A stretch of DNA of 64,000 bases from Agromyces ramosus (GCF_030817175.1 NZ_JAUSYY010000001.1:1922001-1986000), one strand, 5' to 3'. Shown: positions 8,921 through 17,849, numbered from the stretch's first letter. Translations and numbers: made by a program. The notes: a model not told the origin generated them from the sequence alone.

Positions 8921-9880
8921 TCAGCTGCGCGCCCGGGAGATCAGCGTGGCGATCGAGCTCGACTCGTCGACGCCCGGAAGGAGCGCTGCACCCGCCAAGG
9001 GGTCGGCGTCGGCGGTCTCGATCTCCGCATCGGGTACCAGCATGCGGAGTGCGCCCGCGAACTCGGCCAGCAGGAGCTCCGACCGGAAGACGCCACCCGC
9101 CACTCGAACGCGCGGGCGAGGCACACGGTCCTCCTCCACCCGACGCAGCCCGGTGTAGGCCGACAGGGCGAGCTCCTGTGCCGCTCGGGAGATGATCCTC
9201 CGGGCGACGCCGTCGACGTCCGCGAGTGCGGACACGCCGGGCGCGAATCGCGCGATCCGCTCGACCCGGGCGGGGTCCACCTGGAGTTCGATGTAGGCGG
9301 TCTCGACGTCGGGAAACTCCTCTGCGACGACTTCGGTGAGCGCGGTCGCAGGACCACGACCGTCGTGGGCGCGCATCACGGCGTCGAGTGCCTCGCGCCC
9401 GAGCCAGAACGCACTTCCGGCATCACCGATCACGTTGCCCCAACCGTCGATCCGGGCGACGCGCCTGGCCCCGACGGCGAACGCCACAGCTCCCGTTCCC
9501 GACGCGATCGCGACGCCGCGATCAGCTCCGAGAGCGCCGAGGTACGCGGTGACCGAGTCGTGGGCGAGCGTGACCGAGGTCGCTCCGAGGGCAGGCGCTG
9601 CCGCCCTGAACAGGGGTTCGGCATCGAACTCGTGTCGGGTCAACCCGGAGACGCCGATGCCGACGGCTTCGGCATGGGCGCCGCGCGAGGCGGCCTCGTC
9701 GATGACCCCGATGAGCTGTGGAAGGAGCGGAAGGTCGGTGCGGATCGCGGGGCTCGTCCATTCGCGGCGGGCACCTGCACCCTGATGTCGCACCTTGATG
9801 CCCGACTGCCCTGCATCGATCGCGAGGAGCTGTGGGCCGTCGGCGTCCGCACGCGCGGACAGCCGTGCTTGGGCGACCAT
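8921..9880 (-). CDS. BadF/BadG-type sugar kinase (N-acetylglucosamine kinase-like)
   Basis: A 319-residue ASKHA-fold kinase of the BadF/BadG/BcrA/BcrD ATPase family, whose sugar members phosphorylate GlcNAc or related hexoses. LLAIDAGQSGIKV (about 18-30) is the first phosphate loop, AIASGTGAVAFAVG the second, GWGNVIGDAGSAFWLG matches the GlcNAc-kinase block, and VRVAGGVFRSELLL is the adenosine motif. The ATG at 9880 is preceded by GAGGAGG. It is divergent from the second LacI gene, with its own promoter and an operator in between, so it most likely phosphorylates a sugar released by the GH92 enzyme and imported by the nearby transporter. Substrate is inferred; mannose, GlcNAc and glucose are all possible. 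Confidence 0.88.
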   Translation of the reverse strand: MVAQARLSARADADGPQLLAIDAGQSGIKVRHQGAGARREWTSPAIRTDLPLLPQLIGVIDEAASRGAHAEAVGIGVSGLTRHEFDAEPLFRAAAPALGATSVTLAHDSVTAYLGALGADRGVAIASGTGAVAFAVGARRVARIDGWGNVIGDAGSAFWLGREALDAVMRAHDGRGPATALTEVVAEEFPDVETAYIELQVDPARVERIARFAPGVSALADVDGVARRIISRAAQELALSAYTGLRRVEEDRVPRPRVRVAGGVFRSELLLAEFAGALRMLVPDAEIETADADPLAGAALLPGVDESSSIATLISRARS

Positions 9881-9952
9881 ATTCCTCCTCGCACTCGCTA
9901 CGTTTGAGGTGTCGCACGTTGGACACCGGTTTCCATCGGGGAAGCGGGGGTC

Positions 9953-9982
9953 ATGTTACGCGGGCCGGTACGCGCCAGTCAA
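9953..9982 (-). promoter_or_regulatory. Promoter of the sugar kinase
   Basis: Minus-strand TTGACT (complement of 9977-9982), an 18-base spacer and TAACAT (complement of 9953-9958) form a good sigma-70-type promoter. The operator at 9991-10002 lies just upstream of its -35 box. Confidence 0.6.
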
Positions 9983-9990
9983 TCCGGCAT

Positions 9991-10002
9991 GTCAACGATG
10001 TA
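9991..10002. promoter_or_regulatory. LacI-family operator between kinase and second lacI
   Basis: GTCAACGATGTA keeps the left half and central CG of the shared site. It sits in the divergent region between the kinase and the second LacI gene and could serve both. Confidence 0.5.
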
Positions 10003-10101
10003 CTCTTGAGGGAATGGAGCGAGGATGAGCGCGAAGTCGCGTCGATCCGGAGAATTCGGGGGCTCGGTGTTCGCGGCGACATCGCGTTTCACGCACCGAG
10101 G

Positions 10102-10113
10102 TTCAACGATGAC
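10102..10113. promoter_or_regulatory. LacI-family operator next to the second lacI start
   Basis: TTCAACGATGAC differs from the palindrome at two positions and lies 18 bases before the chosen start codon of the second LacI gene. Confidence 0.5.
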
Positions 10114-10131
10114 ATGTCACGGGGGCGACCG

Positions 10132-11139
10132 ATGAAAATCCAGTCTCGGGCCACCTTGGAGGATGTCGCGCGTCTTGCCGGGGTCAGCGCCAAGACAGTC
10201 TCACGTGTGTACAGCAATTCACCGAGAGTGCTGCCCGAGACCCGAGAGCGCATCCTCGACGCGGCGAAGCGGCTGCGTTTCCGCCCCAACACCCTTGCCC
10301 GGAGTCTGCGCCAGGGCGGCAAGACTGATACGGTCGCGTTCGTCATCGGCGACATCCGCAACCCGTTCTACTTCCACGTGGCAGCCGGTATCGAGCAGGA
10401 ACTGGCGAAACGGGGCTTCACGATGCTGCTCGCCAGCACCGGCGATTCGCCCGAAAGCGAGCCGGTCGTCGTCAATGCCCTGCTCGGCCAGCTCGTGCGG
10501 GCGCTCCTGCTGATCCCGATCGCCGGCGACCAGTCCTACCTCGAGGGCGAACGCCAGCTCGGGACGCCGGTCATCGCGGTCGACCGGCCGGCGACCGATC
10601 TCGTGGCCGACAGCGTGGTCCTCGCGAACCGGGCGGGCATGGCCGACGCGGTCCGTTCCCTGACCGCGCTCGGCCACCGCAAAGTCGGGTTCGTCAGCAA
10701 CCCGTCCGAGATGTACACGCTCGCCGAGCGACTGGCCGGCTACCGGCAGGCGCTCCGAGAAGTCGGAGTCCTCGAGACGACAACGTGGGAACGGCTCGAC
10801 AACGATCCGCAGATCACCCCGGAATCCCAGGTCAGGTCGCTCCTCGACTCATCAGACCCCCCGACCGCGATCGTCACGGGAAACAACCGCGCGACCATGG
10901 GAGCGCTGCGCGAGCTTCGCGAGCGGAATGATCAGGTCGCCCTCATCGGCTTCGACGACTTCGAACTCGCTGACATGCTCGGCATCTCGGTCGTCGCCCA
11001 CGATCCCGTCGAGCTGGGCAGGGCCGCGGGGCGACTGGCCCTGGAACGCATCGAATCCCCGTCCGGGCCCACCCGGACCATCGAGATCGCGACGCGCATC
11101 GTGGCACGAGGCTCGGGCGAGATCCCGCCTTCCCGCTGA
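10132..11139 (+). CDS. LacI-family transcriptional regulator (second copy)
   Basis: A 335-residue LacI/GalR repressor. The helix-turn-helix reads ATLEDVARLAGVSAKTVSRV, followed by the hinge and an effector-binding domain from TVAFVIGDIRNPFYF. The ATG at 10132 is preferred because GGGGG precedes it by 6 bases and it gives the usual N-terminus; the in-frame ATG at 10114 is possible. Its recognition helix is nearly the same as that of the first LacI copy, and both keep PPTAIVTGNNR-like and FDDFE blocks, pointing to a duplication with changed sugar-binding residues. It is divergent from the kinase and upstream of the transporter operon. The two repressors may respond to different sugars while sharing operators. 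Confidence 0.93.
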   Translation: MKIQSRATLEDVARLAGVSAKTVSRVYSNSPRVLPETRERILDAAKRLRFRPNTLARSLRQGGKTDTVAFVIGDIRNPFYFHVAAGIEQELAKRGFTMLLASTGDSPESEPVVVNALLGQLVRALLLIPIAGDQSYLEGERQLGTPVIAVDRPATDLVADSVVLANRAGMADAVRSLTALGHRKVGFVSNPSEMYTLAERLAGYRQALREVGVLETTTWERLDNDPQITPESQVRSLLDSSDPPTAIVTGNNRATMGALRELRERNDQVALIGFDDFELADMLGISVVAHDPVELGRAAGRLALERIESPSGPTRTIEIATRIVARGSGEIPPSR

Positions 11140-11230
11140 GCAGACACGCTGCGCCGTTGAGGCGCTGAGCGCGCCTGCTGCGCCTCGTGCTCGGGTGACC
11201 GAATCGTGATCAACGAACCGCCACGGTGAG

Positions 11231-11259
11231 TTGACGGCGGCGTTGGTATGTGCAACTCT
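11231..11259 (+). promoter_or_regulatory. Probable promoter of the gguA-gguB-chvE operon
   Basis: TTGACG (11231-11236) and a weak -10 AACTCT (11254-11259) are 17 bases apart, and a LacI-type operator follows at 11265. The -10 match is poor, so the exact start is uncertain. Confidence 0.35.
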
Positions 11260-11264
11260 GCCAT

Positions 11265-11276
11265 GACAACGCTGAC
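11265..11276. promoter_or_regulatory. LacI-family operator upstream of the transporter operon
   Basis: GACAACGCTGAC shares 10 of 12 bases with the perfect site at 7702 and lies downstream of the likely transporter promoter, a classical roadblock position. Confidence 0.55.
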
Positions 11277-11298
11277 ATGCAAGGATTCGAAGGAAACG

Positions 11299-11343
11299 AT
11301 GGAGTTCACCCGCACGCGGTACGCAGGGGCGGCGATCACATGA
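11299..11343 (+). CDS. 14-residue leader peptide candidate upstream of gguA
   Basis: An ATG at 11299, preceded by AAGGAAACG (a good ribosome site), opens a 14-codon frame reading [14 protein letters not shown]. Its TGA (11341-11343) overlaps the gguA ATG (11340) in the ATGA arrangement used for translational coupling. The peptide resembles nothing I know. It may simply deliver ribosomes to gguA, whose own ribosome site is weaker. Confidence 0.4.
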   Translation: MEFTRTRYAGAAIT

Positions 11344-12887
11344 GCGAGCAACCGCCCATCCTCGAGATGCGCTCGATCACGAAGGAGTTCCCGGGCGTCA
11401 AGGCGCTGTCCGACGTCTCCCTCACGGTGCGAGCCAACGAGATCCACGCCATCTGCGGCGAGAACGGTGCCGGCAAGTCCACGCTCATGAAGGTGCTCTC
11501 GGGCGTGTACCCGGCGGGTTCCTACGACGGCCAGATCTGGTTCGGCGGCGAGCTCGTCGAGTTCAGGGACATTCGAGCCTCCGAGCACGCCGGCATCGCG
11601 ATCATCCATCAGGAGCTCGCCCTCATCCCCGAGCTGTCGATCACCGAGAACATCTTCCTCGGCAACGAGATCGCCAAGGCGGGCAGGATCGACTGGGTAC
11701 AGGCGACGCGCGAGGCGACCGCCCTCCTCGCACGGGTCGGGCTCGACGAGAATCCCGACACGCAGATCAAGCATCTCGGTGTCGGCAAGCAGCAGCTCGT
11801 CGAGATCGCCAAGGCACTCTCGAAGCGCGTGAAGCTGCTGATCCTCGATGAGCCGACCGCCGCGCTCAACGAAGACGACTCCCAGCATCTCCTCGACCTC
11901 ATCCGCGGGCTGAAGAGCAAGGGCATCGCCTCGATCATGATCAGCCACAAGCTGAATGAGATCGAGCAGATCGCCGATTCGATCACGATCATCCGCGACG
12001 GCCACGCCATCGAGACGCTCGATGTGCACGCCGGCGGCGTCGATGAGGACCGCATCATCCGCGGCATGGTGGGCCGCTCCCTCGAGAGCCGGTTCCCCCC
12101 GCGCACGCCGCAGATCGGCGAGGTCTTCTTCGAGGTACGGGATTGGACGATCCAGCACCCGCAGGTGCCGGAGCGGCTCGTGGCGCGCGGAGCCCACCTC
12201 AACGTGCGGCGCGGGGAGATCGTCGGCCTGGCCGGACTCATGGGCGCCGGGCGGACCGAGCTCGCCATGAGCCTGTTCGGCAGGTCGTACGGCAACTACG
12301 TCTCGGGCACGATCACGAAGGACGGCGAGAACCTCGTCCTGAAAGACGTCGAGTCCGCGATCGCGCACGGGCTCGCATACGTCAGCGAGGACCGAAAGGC
12401 CCTCGGGCTGAACCTGCTCGACTCGATCAAGCGGTCGATCGTCGCCGCCAAGCTCTCGAGGATCGCGCGCCGGGGAGTCATCGACAGCTTCGAGGAACAC
12501 CGAACGGCCGAGGAATACCGCAAGCGCCTCCGCATCAAGACGCCGACCGTGGAGGCGGGTGTGGCGAAGCTCTCGGGCGGCAACCAGCAGAAGGTCGTCC
12601 TCGCCAAGTGGATGTTCACGGATCCCGATCTGCTGATCCTCGATGAGCCCACGCGTGGCATCGACGTCGGAGCCAAGTACGAGATCTACGCGATCATCCA
12701 GGAGCTGGCGGCACAGGGCAAGGGCGTCATCCTCATCTCGAGCGAGCTGCCCGAGCTCCTCGGCATGGCCGACCGCATCTACACGGTGTTCGAGGGGCGG
12801 ATCACGGATGTGGTCTCCGCATCCGACACGACGCCGGAGCACCTCATGCGGAGCATGACCTCAGACAGGAAGAAGGCACAGCAATGA
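11340..12887 (+). CDS. gguA: Multiple-monosaccharide ABC transporter, ATP-binding protein
   Basis: The 515-residue cytoplasmic ATPase of a GguAB-ChvE sugar importer, with two fused ABC cassettes. The first has Walker [10 protein letters not shown] and Walker [12 protein letters not shown]; the second has a degenerate Walker A around GLMGAGRTE, the signature LSGGNQQK and Walker [13 protein letters not shown], which is the normal state for this class. The ATG at 11340 is chosen because translation from the upstream in-frame ATG would add an unrelated 30 residues; AGGGG precedes it. Its stop overlaps the gguB start (ATGA). The first gene of a three-gene operon under a LacI-type operator. Known family substrates are xylose, glucose, galactose, arabinose and fucose; here mannose or another GH92 product is inferred. 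Confidence 0.95.
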   Translation: MSEQPPILEMRSITKEFPGVKALSDVSLTVRANEIHAICGENGAGKSTLMKVLSGVYPAGSYDGQIWFGGELVEFRDIRASEHAGIAIIHQELALIPELSITENIFLGNEIAKAGRIDWVQATREATALLARVGLDENPDTQIKHLGVGKQQLVEIAKALSKRVKLLILDEPTAALNEDDSQHLLDLIRGLKSKGIASIMISHKLNEIEQIADSITIIRDGHAIETLDVHAGGVDEDRIIRGMVGRSLESRFPPRTPQIGEVFFEVRDWTIQHPQVPERLVARGAHLNVRRGEIVGLAGLMGAGRTELAMSLFGRSYGNYVSGTITKDGENLVLKDVESAIAHGLAYVSEDRKALGLNLLDSIKRSIVAAKLSRIARRGVIDSFEEHRTAEEYRKRLRIKTPTVEAGVAKLSGGNQQKVVLAKWMFTDPDLLILDEPTRGIDVGAKYEIYAIIQELAAQGKGVILISSELPELLGMADRIYTVFEGRITDVVSASDTTPEHLMRSMTSDRKKAQQ

Positions 12888-14224
12888 CGAGCGTGAAGGA
12901 CACGACGAGCAAGGGCGGCGGGCTCCGCGACATCCGCAAGGTGTTCGGCAGCGGCCAGTCGACCGTGCGTCAGTTCGGCATCCTCGGCTCCCTGATCGTG
13001 ATCGTCCTGCTCTTCCAGGTGCTCACCGACGGCTTGACGCTCTCTCCCACGAACCTCATCAACGTGGCGAACCAGTACTCCTACATCCTGATCCTCGCGA
13101 TCGGCATGGTGATGGTGATCATCATGGGTCACATCGACCTGTCCGTGGGCTCCGTCGCCGCGTTCGTCGGGATCGTGGTGGCGAAGGCGATGGCCGAGTG
13201 GAACATCCCGTGGCCGCTCGCCATCGTGCTCGGGCTCGTCGTCGGTGCACTCATCGGCGCGTGGCACGGGTTCTGGGTCGCCTACATCGGGGTGCCCGCG
13301 TTCATCGTGACGTTGGCGGGCATGCTCATCTTCCGAGGCGGCAACCAGTTCATCGGGCAGTCGACCACGATCGCGGTGCCGCAGGAGTTCGGAGTCATCG
13401 GAGCCGGCTACCTGCCAGAGCTGGCCGTGCCGCTGCCGTTCAACGTGCTCACGATGGTGCTCGGGCTGATCGGGGCCGCCTGGGTCGTCTGGAATGAGGT
13501 GCACCTGCGCCGCCAGCAGCGGCGAACCGGCTCCGAGCCGGCGCCCGTCTGGGTCTCGACGGTGAAGGTCGTCGTCGTCGGCGGCGCCATTCTGTGGGCC
13601 GCGTGGTTGTTCGCCACCGGCCGGCCGGGCACGAGCTTCCCGATCTCGGGCCTCATCCTCGTCGTGCTCGTGATCATCTACTCCTTCATCACGAACAACA
13701 CCGTGTTCGGCCGGCACATCTACGCCGTCGGCGGCAACCGGCTCGCAGCTTCCCTCTCCGGGGTGAAGGATCGACGCGTCGACTTCTTCGTCATGATGAA
13801 CATGTCGGTACTCGCGGCACTCGCCGGGATGATCTTCGTCGCCCGCTCCACGGCGTCCGGACCGCAGGACGGCAACGGCTGGGAGCTCGACGCGATCGCG
13901 GCGGTGTTCATCGGCGGCGCCGCCGTCTCCGGCGGCATCGGCACCGTCATCGGGTCCATCATCGGTGGCCTCGTGATGGCATTCCTCAACAACGGACTCC
14001 AGCTGCTCGGCGTCGGCGCCGACCTCGTGTCGATCATCAAGGGTCTCGTGCTCCTCATCGCCGTCGGAGTCGACGTGCTCAGCAAGCGCAGCGGCGGAGC
14101 ATCCATCCTCGGAATCTGGTCGCGACGACGTGCCTCGCGACTCGAGACCGCACCCGAACCTCCCGCCGTCGTTCCGTCGGCCGGGACGAACGAGACGAGC
14201 CAGCCGGCGGACGTGATCCGTTGA
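12884..14224 (+). CDS. gguB: Multiple-monosaccharide ABC transporter, permease
   Basis: The 446-residue membrane subunit of the same importer (BPD_transp_2 family). Hydrophobic segments run from about residue 31 to 405, including [20 protein letters not shown], a conserved stretch of sugar permeases, and SYNQ-like packing is replaced by SYILILA here. The loop at about residues 205-230 with [10 protein letters not shown] is charged and cytoplasmic, and the late [18 protein letters not shown] block is the site that contacts the ATPase. Its ATG overlaps the gguA stop by 4 bases, so the two are translated together. The C-terminal 45 residues are hydrophilic and variable. Length fits GguB-type permeases, which are longer than ribose-type ones. 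Confidence 0.95.
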   Translation: MTSVKDTTSKGGGLRDIRKVFGSGQSTVRQFGILGSLIVIVLLFQVLTDGLTLSPTNLINVANQYSYILILAIGMVMVIIMGHIDLSVGSVAAFVGIVVAKAMAEWNIPWPLAIVLGLVVGALIGAWHGFWVAYIGVPAFIVTLAGMLIFRGGNQFIGQSTTIAVPQEFGVIGAGYLPELAVPLPFNVLTMVLGLIGAAWVVWNEVHLRRQQRRTGSEPAPVWVSTVKVVVVGGAILWAAWLFATGRPGTSFPISGLILVVLVIIYSFITNNTVFGRHIYAVGGNRLAASLSGVKDRRVDFFVMMNMSVLAALAGMIFVARSTASGPQDGNGWELDAIAAVFIGGAAVSGGIGTVIGSIIGGLVMAFLNNGLQLLGVGADLVSIIKGLVLLIAVGVDVLSKRSGGASILGIWSRRRASRLETAPEPPAVVPSAGTNETSQPADVIR

Positions 14225-14279
14225 TGACCAGCGCCATCCGGCGTCGTCTCACCTCCACTCAATAGAAAGTGACTGATCA

Positions 14280-15395
14280 ATGAAGAGAATCGCTCTGACC
14301 TCGGTGGCCTTGGCCGCCGTCGCAGCGCTGGCGCTCACGGGCTGCTCGTCCGAGCGCGGTGGCACCGAAGGCGCCAGCACCGAAGCCGCCGGCTTCGCCG
14401 CCGACGCCGCCATCGGCGTCGCACTGCCCGACAAGACCTCCGAGAACTGGGTGCTCGCGGGCGGCCTCTTCGAGGATGGTCTCGCCGAGGCCGGCTTCGA
14501 GGCCGACGTGCAGTACGCCCCGGCGTCCAACACGGTGGCCGAGCAGCAGAACCAGATCTCGGCCATGATCACCAACGGCGCCAAGGTCATCGTGATCGGC
14601 GCGAAGGACGGCAAGCAGCTCGGCACCCAGCTCCAGCAGGCGGCTGACGCCGGCGTGAAGGTCATCGCCTATGACCGCCTGATCGAGAACACCGAGAACG
14701 TCGACTACTACGTCGCATTCGACAACTTCGAGGTCGGACGACTCCAGGGCCAGGCGCTGCTCGACGGGCTCGCCGAGCGCAGCGGCCACGAGGCGCCCTG
14801 GAACATCGAGCTCTTCTCGGGCTCGCCCGACGACGCCAACTCGGCAGTCTTCTTCAACGGTGCGATGGAGGTGCTGCAGCCGAAGATCGACGACGGCACC
14901 CTCGTCGTCGCGTCCGGCCAGACCGAGATCGGCCAGACCGCGACCCAGGGCTGGGAGGCCGAGAACGCGCAGAGCCGGATGGACTCGCTGCTGACCTCCA
15001 CCTATGGTTCGCAGGAGGTCGACGGCGTGCTGTCGCCCAACGACACGCTCGGTCGCGCGATCATCACCTCGATCAAGCAGGCCGGCAAGGACATCTCGAA
15101 GATCACCGTGACCGGCCAGGACTCCGAGGTCGAGTCCGTCAAGTCGATCATGGCCGGCGAGCAGTACTCGACGATCAACAAGGACACCGCGATCCTCGTC
15201 GCGGAGACCATCACGATGATCCAGGCGCTGCAGCAGGGCGAAGAGCCCGAGGTGAACGACACCGAGCAGTACGACAATGGCGTGAAGGTGGTTCCCGCCT
15301 ACCTCATCCCGCCGGTCATCGTCACCAAGGAGAATGCCGCGGACGCGTACGCCAGCAACCCGAACCTTCTCGAGATCGTGAACGCCTCCAAGTAG
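14280..15395 (+). CDS. chvE: Sugar-binding lipoprotein ChvE
   Basis: The 371-residue extracytoplasmic receptor that delivers sugars to GguAB. The signal peptide ends in the lipobox LTGC at residues 18-21, so it is lipid-anchored. The mature part starts with the ChvE-type IGVALPDKTSENWVLAG, followed by SAMITNGAKVIVIGAKDG and YDRLIENTENVDYYVAFDN, close to Agrobacterium ChvE and Bacillota GguA-partner receptors. It lies 55 bases after gguB with AAAGTGA upstream, and is followed by a strong terminator, so it closes the operon. In Agrobacterium ChvE also passes sugar signals to a sensor kinase; no such kinase is in this window, so a transport role alone is the safe reading. Confidence 0.95.
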   Translation: MKRIALTSVALAAVAALALTGCSSERGGTEGASTEAAGFAADAAIGVALPDKTSENWVLAGGLFEDGLAEAGFEADVQYAPASNTVAEQQNQISAMITNGAKVIVIGAKDGKQLGTQLQQAADAGVKVIAYDRLIENTENVDYYVAFDNFEVGRLQGQALLDGLAERSGHEAPWNIELFSGSPDDANSAVFFNGAMEVLQPKIDDGTLVVASGQTEIGQTATQGWEAENAQSRMDSLLTSTYGSQEVDGVLSPNDTLGRAIITSIKQAGKDISKITVTGQDSEVESVKSIMAGEQYSTINKDTAILVAETITMIQALQQGEEPEVNDTEQYDNGVKVVPAYLIPPVIVTKENAADAYASNPNLLEIVNASK

Positions 15396-15403
15396 GCCGT
15401 ATC

Positions 15404-15450
15404 CACGACGCGAGGTCCCCGCGCCATTGGTGCGGGGACCTCACGTCGTG
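15404..15450 (+). terminator. Strong terminator of the transporter operon
   Basis: An inner 11-bp perfect stem, GAGGTCCCCGC (15412-15422) with GCGGGGACCTC (15432-15442), is extended by CACGACG (15404-15410) with CGTCGTG (15444-15450) across one mismatch. It starts 9 bases after the chvE stop. Confidence 0.85.
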
Positions 15451-15779
15451 CACGTCGTAGCTCGGCGCAAGTTGCTCGCGTCGGCGCAGGTCCCTCCCTG
15501 CGCCCGGGCGACGAACGTGCGCCGAAGTGGGGAAGTGCCGCCGCATGGCACGGGCGCGGCAGCACAGCCCGCGCGGGATAGCTCATGTCGTTCGCCTTGC
15601 CGCCGCGCCGCTGGCCGGCGATCACCACGCCGGCCCACTCCGGCACCAGGGCGTCGTTCGGCTGCGGGCCACCCGCGAGCGGCGCCCCGGTGAGCGTGGC
15701 GATGAGCGGCGCGAGCCCGGCGACCGGCACGTGGCGCTCGTCGAGCGGCGGCTCGGGAGCCGAGGCGGAGCGGGGGTCG
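15451..15779. other. Intergenic region with nested inverted repeats, no convincing gene
   Basis: About 330 bases between the chvE terminator and the end of the hydrolase gene. It holds GGCGCAGG (15483-15490) paired with CCTGCGCC (15497-15504), flanked by a longer imperfect repeat running from about 15464 to 15522, and a smaller hairpin near 15533. Short frames exist on both strands but none has family features or a ribosome site. It may be a decayed gene or a mobile intergenic repeat. Confidence 0.4.
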
Positions 15780-17318
15780 TCATGCTCGTCCGGCCGTCTC
15801 GGCGTCGGCTGCGTCGCCTGCATCTTCCGCATCCACCGCGGTGAGCAGCGCGACGGCATCGCGCACCGCGAGCAGCGTCTCGCGTGCGCCGAGCACGCGG
15901 AAGTGCCCGGCGACCGGCACCCGGATGTTCGTGGCGCCGTCGAGCGCGCTGCCGTCGGGGATGTGCGGGTCGAACGTGCCGAACACCGAGACGATGCGGG
16001 CGTTGACCGAGGTCGCGCTGCCGAGCATCACGATCGTCTCGTCGCCCGGCAATAGCGCGCGGATGCTCGGGTCGGTGAAGAGTCGTGCCCGCCGTGCGCC
16101 GGCGAACGGCGTGCACACGGCGACGACGCCGCGGATGCCGAGTGCGTCGGCGTGCTCGTCGAGCAGCAGGTGCTTGCCGATGAGCCCGCCCTTGCTGTGC
16201 GCCACGAGGACCCGTCCGGCCTCGGGCACCCGCACCCGGCCGAGCGCCCGCGCGATGCGCAGCGAGGTGTCGGCGATCGCCCGGCGGTTGACGCCCATGC
16301 CGTGCACCGCGAGCACCCGATGCCCATCGGCGTTGAGTGCATCGCCGAGCGGGCGCAGGAACGACCAGTGCTCGTACACGCCGGGCAGCAGCACCACTTG
16401 CGGCTTGGCGGAGTCGCCCGTGCGCCAGCGCGCCGGCGGACGGCGCCCCTCGGTGAGGAACGCGAGCTGGCGCAGGACCGCGTAGACGTAGTCGAGCGCC
16501 CAGAAGCCGAGGGCGCTCGGCCAGCTCAGCTGCATCGCCTTCATGGGTTCGGCAGGCTGCGACACGACACGGCCGGCCGGCCGGCCGTGGGCGTGCCGGG
16601 CGATGAGCTCGCCGACCTCGCGGACGCCCGCCAGCATCGTGTCGTGGCCGTGTCCGGGAACCTCGACGTAGCGCCCCTTCGGTACGAGCGCTGCGATCTC
16701 CTCAGCCCAGTACCGCGGCACGATGCGGTCGTGCTCACCGCGGATGACGAGCGTGTCGGCGGCGATCTGCGGGAGGACGCGTTCGAGGCGGTGCTCGATC
16801 ATCGGGCGGAGGTTCGCGACGAACCACTTCGGTCCCGCTTCCGAGTACTGCGCGAGCCCGACCGCCGCGACCTTCGGGTTGATGACGGCGACGTCCTGCA
16901 GGAAGCGCAGCGACTGCTGCATGATGGTGCGCTCGCGAGGGTTCACCGTCGGCCCGATGAGCACGAGCCGATCGACGAGCTCCGGATGCCGCGCCGCCGT
17001 CTCGGATGCGACTTGGGCACCGGTCGAGTGGCCGACGAGCACGGCGCGGTCGATCCCCTCGGCGACGAGCAGCTCGGCGAGGAGCTCGCCGGCGGCCTCC
17101 ATGCTGAGCGGTTCGCGCGGCTGCGGGGCGTCGCCGAAGCCGGGCAGGTCGAGCGCGTACACGGTGCCCGTAGCATCGAGCCGCTCGGCGAGGTCGCTCC
17201 AGTACTCATGGGCCATGCCGAGGCCATGCACGAGCACGTAGTCGGGCCCGTCGGCTCGGCCCGACTCCCGGAGGACGATGACGTGCTCGCCACTCCGGAA
17301 CTCGCGGGTGGTCGCCAT
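15780..17318 (-). CDS. Tandem fusion of two alpha/beta hydrolases
   Basis: A 512-residue protein that holds two complete alpha/beta-hydrolase domains. The first (about 1-250) has the oxyanion block VLVHGLGMAHEYW, nucleophile GHSTG, acid GEHDRIVP and catalytic His in GHGHDTM. The second (about 300-490) begins VVLLPGVYEHWSFL and has nucleophile AHSKGG, then CTPFAGA and a late VAGHFRVL His, which is closer to lipases of the triacylglycerol/PGAP1 kind. A Pro/Arg-rich linker joins them. No signal peptide is present, so it is probably cytoplasmic or loosely membrane bound. The last 25 residues are Ala/Asp-rich. Substrates are unknown; lipid or ester hydrolysis is inferred. It is followed on the same strand, 20 bases upstream, by a Nudix gene. 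Confidence 0.85.
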   Translation of the reverse strand: MATTREFRSGEHVIVLRESGRADGPDYVLVHGLGMAHEYWSDLAERLDATGTVYALDLPGFGDAPQPREPLSMEAAGELLAELLVAEGIDRAVLVGHSTGAQVASETAARHPELVDRLVLIGPTVNPRERTIMQQSLRFLQDVAVINPKVAAVGLAQYSEAGPKWFVANLRPMIEHRLERVLPQIAADTLVIRGEHDRIVPRYWAEEIAALVPKGRYVEVPGHGHDTMLAGVREVGELIARHAHGRPAGRVVSQPAEPMKAMQLSWPSALGFWALDYVYAVLRQLAFLTEGRRPPARWRTGDSAKPQVVLLPGVYEHWSFLRPLGDALNADGHRVLAVHGMGVNRRAIADTSLRIARALGRVRVPEAGRVLVAHSKGGLIGKHLLLDEHADALGIRGVVAVCTPFAGARRARLFTDPSIRALLPGDETIVMLGSATSVNARIVSVFGTFDPHIPDGSALDGATNIRVPVAGHFRVLGARETLLAVRDAVALLTAVDAEDAGDAADAETAGRA

Positions 17319-17338
17319 GCCCGCAGTCTATGTGCGCG

Positions 17339-17746
17339 TCAGTCGATGAGGCCGTATGCCGCGAGCCGCGTGAGCACCTCGGCGCCGGCGGGCGGGCAGC
17401 GGTGGGTCTCGTCCGTCGTCACCCAGTGCAGGCTGCCGACCTCGGCGGAGGCGAAGGGCGCGGCATCCGTCTCGGCACGGAAGACCCGCATGCGCACGAG
17501 CCGCCCGTCGGGCTCGCCGTGCGCCTGCACGACGACCTCGAAGAGCTCGTCGAGCTCGGCCGGGTCGAGCACGAGCGCGACCTCCTCGAGCGCCTCGCGG
17601 GCGGCGGCCTCGGCGGCGGTCTCGCCGGCGTCGATCTTGCCGCCGGGCATGTAGTACACCTCGCGGTCGCGTGCGGTGACCATGAGCACGCGCCGGTCTC
17701 GCACGAGGGCGATCGCGGCGACGAGGAGGTCGGGCAGCTGGGACAT
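17339..17746 (-). CDS. Nudix hydrolase
   Basis: A 135-residue Nudix-fold protein that would hydrolyse a nucleoside diphosphate linked to some group X. The Nudix box is present from GGKIDAGETAAEAAAREALEE, with the REALEEV core; the small residue usually Gly after EE is Ala-shifted (EEVAL), a tolerated change. YYMPGGK precedes it as in MutT/NUDT-like proteins. The ATG at 17746 is chosen over a much longer upstream frame because it gives the standard start of the fold and follows GGTGGA by 5 bases. The stop codon is 20 bases upstream of the double hydrolase start, so the two are probably co-transcribed. The substrate cannot be told from the sequence. Confidence 0.9.
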   Translation of the reverse strand: MSQLPDLLVAAIALVRDRRVLMVTARDREVYYMPGGKIDAGETAAEAAAREALEEVALVLDPAELDELFEVVVQAHGEPDGRLVRMRVFRAETDAAPFASAEVGSLHWVTTDETHRCPPAGAEVLTRLAAYGLID

Positions 17747-17849
17747 CCGTTCCACCCTAAGCGGTGCATCCGGCCTCCCGTCCGCCTCCTCGGGCGTGCC
17801 CCGCGCGACTACGCTGGCTCGCACGCGCCGATCGCGAGGGAGCGACCAC

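Noticed and set aside
8921..9880. Calling the kinase a benzoyl-CoA reductase subunit from the BadF/BadG name
   Set aside because: The GWGNVIGDAGSAFWLG block and the sugar context fit hexosamine kinases; there are no iron-sulfur Cys or other reductase subunits.
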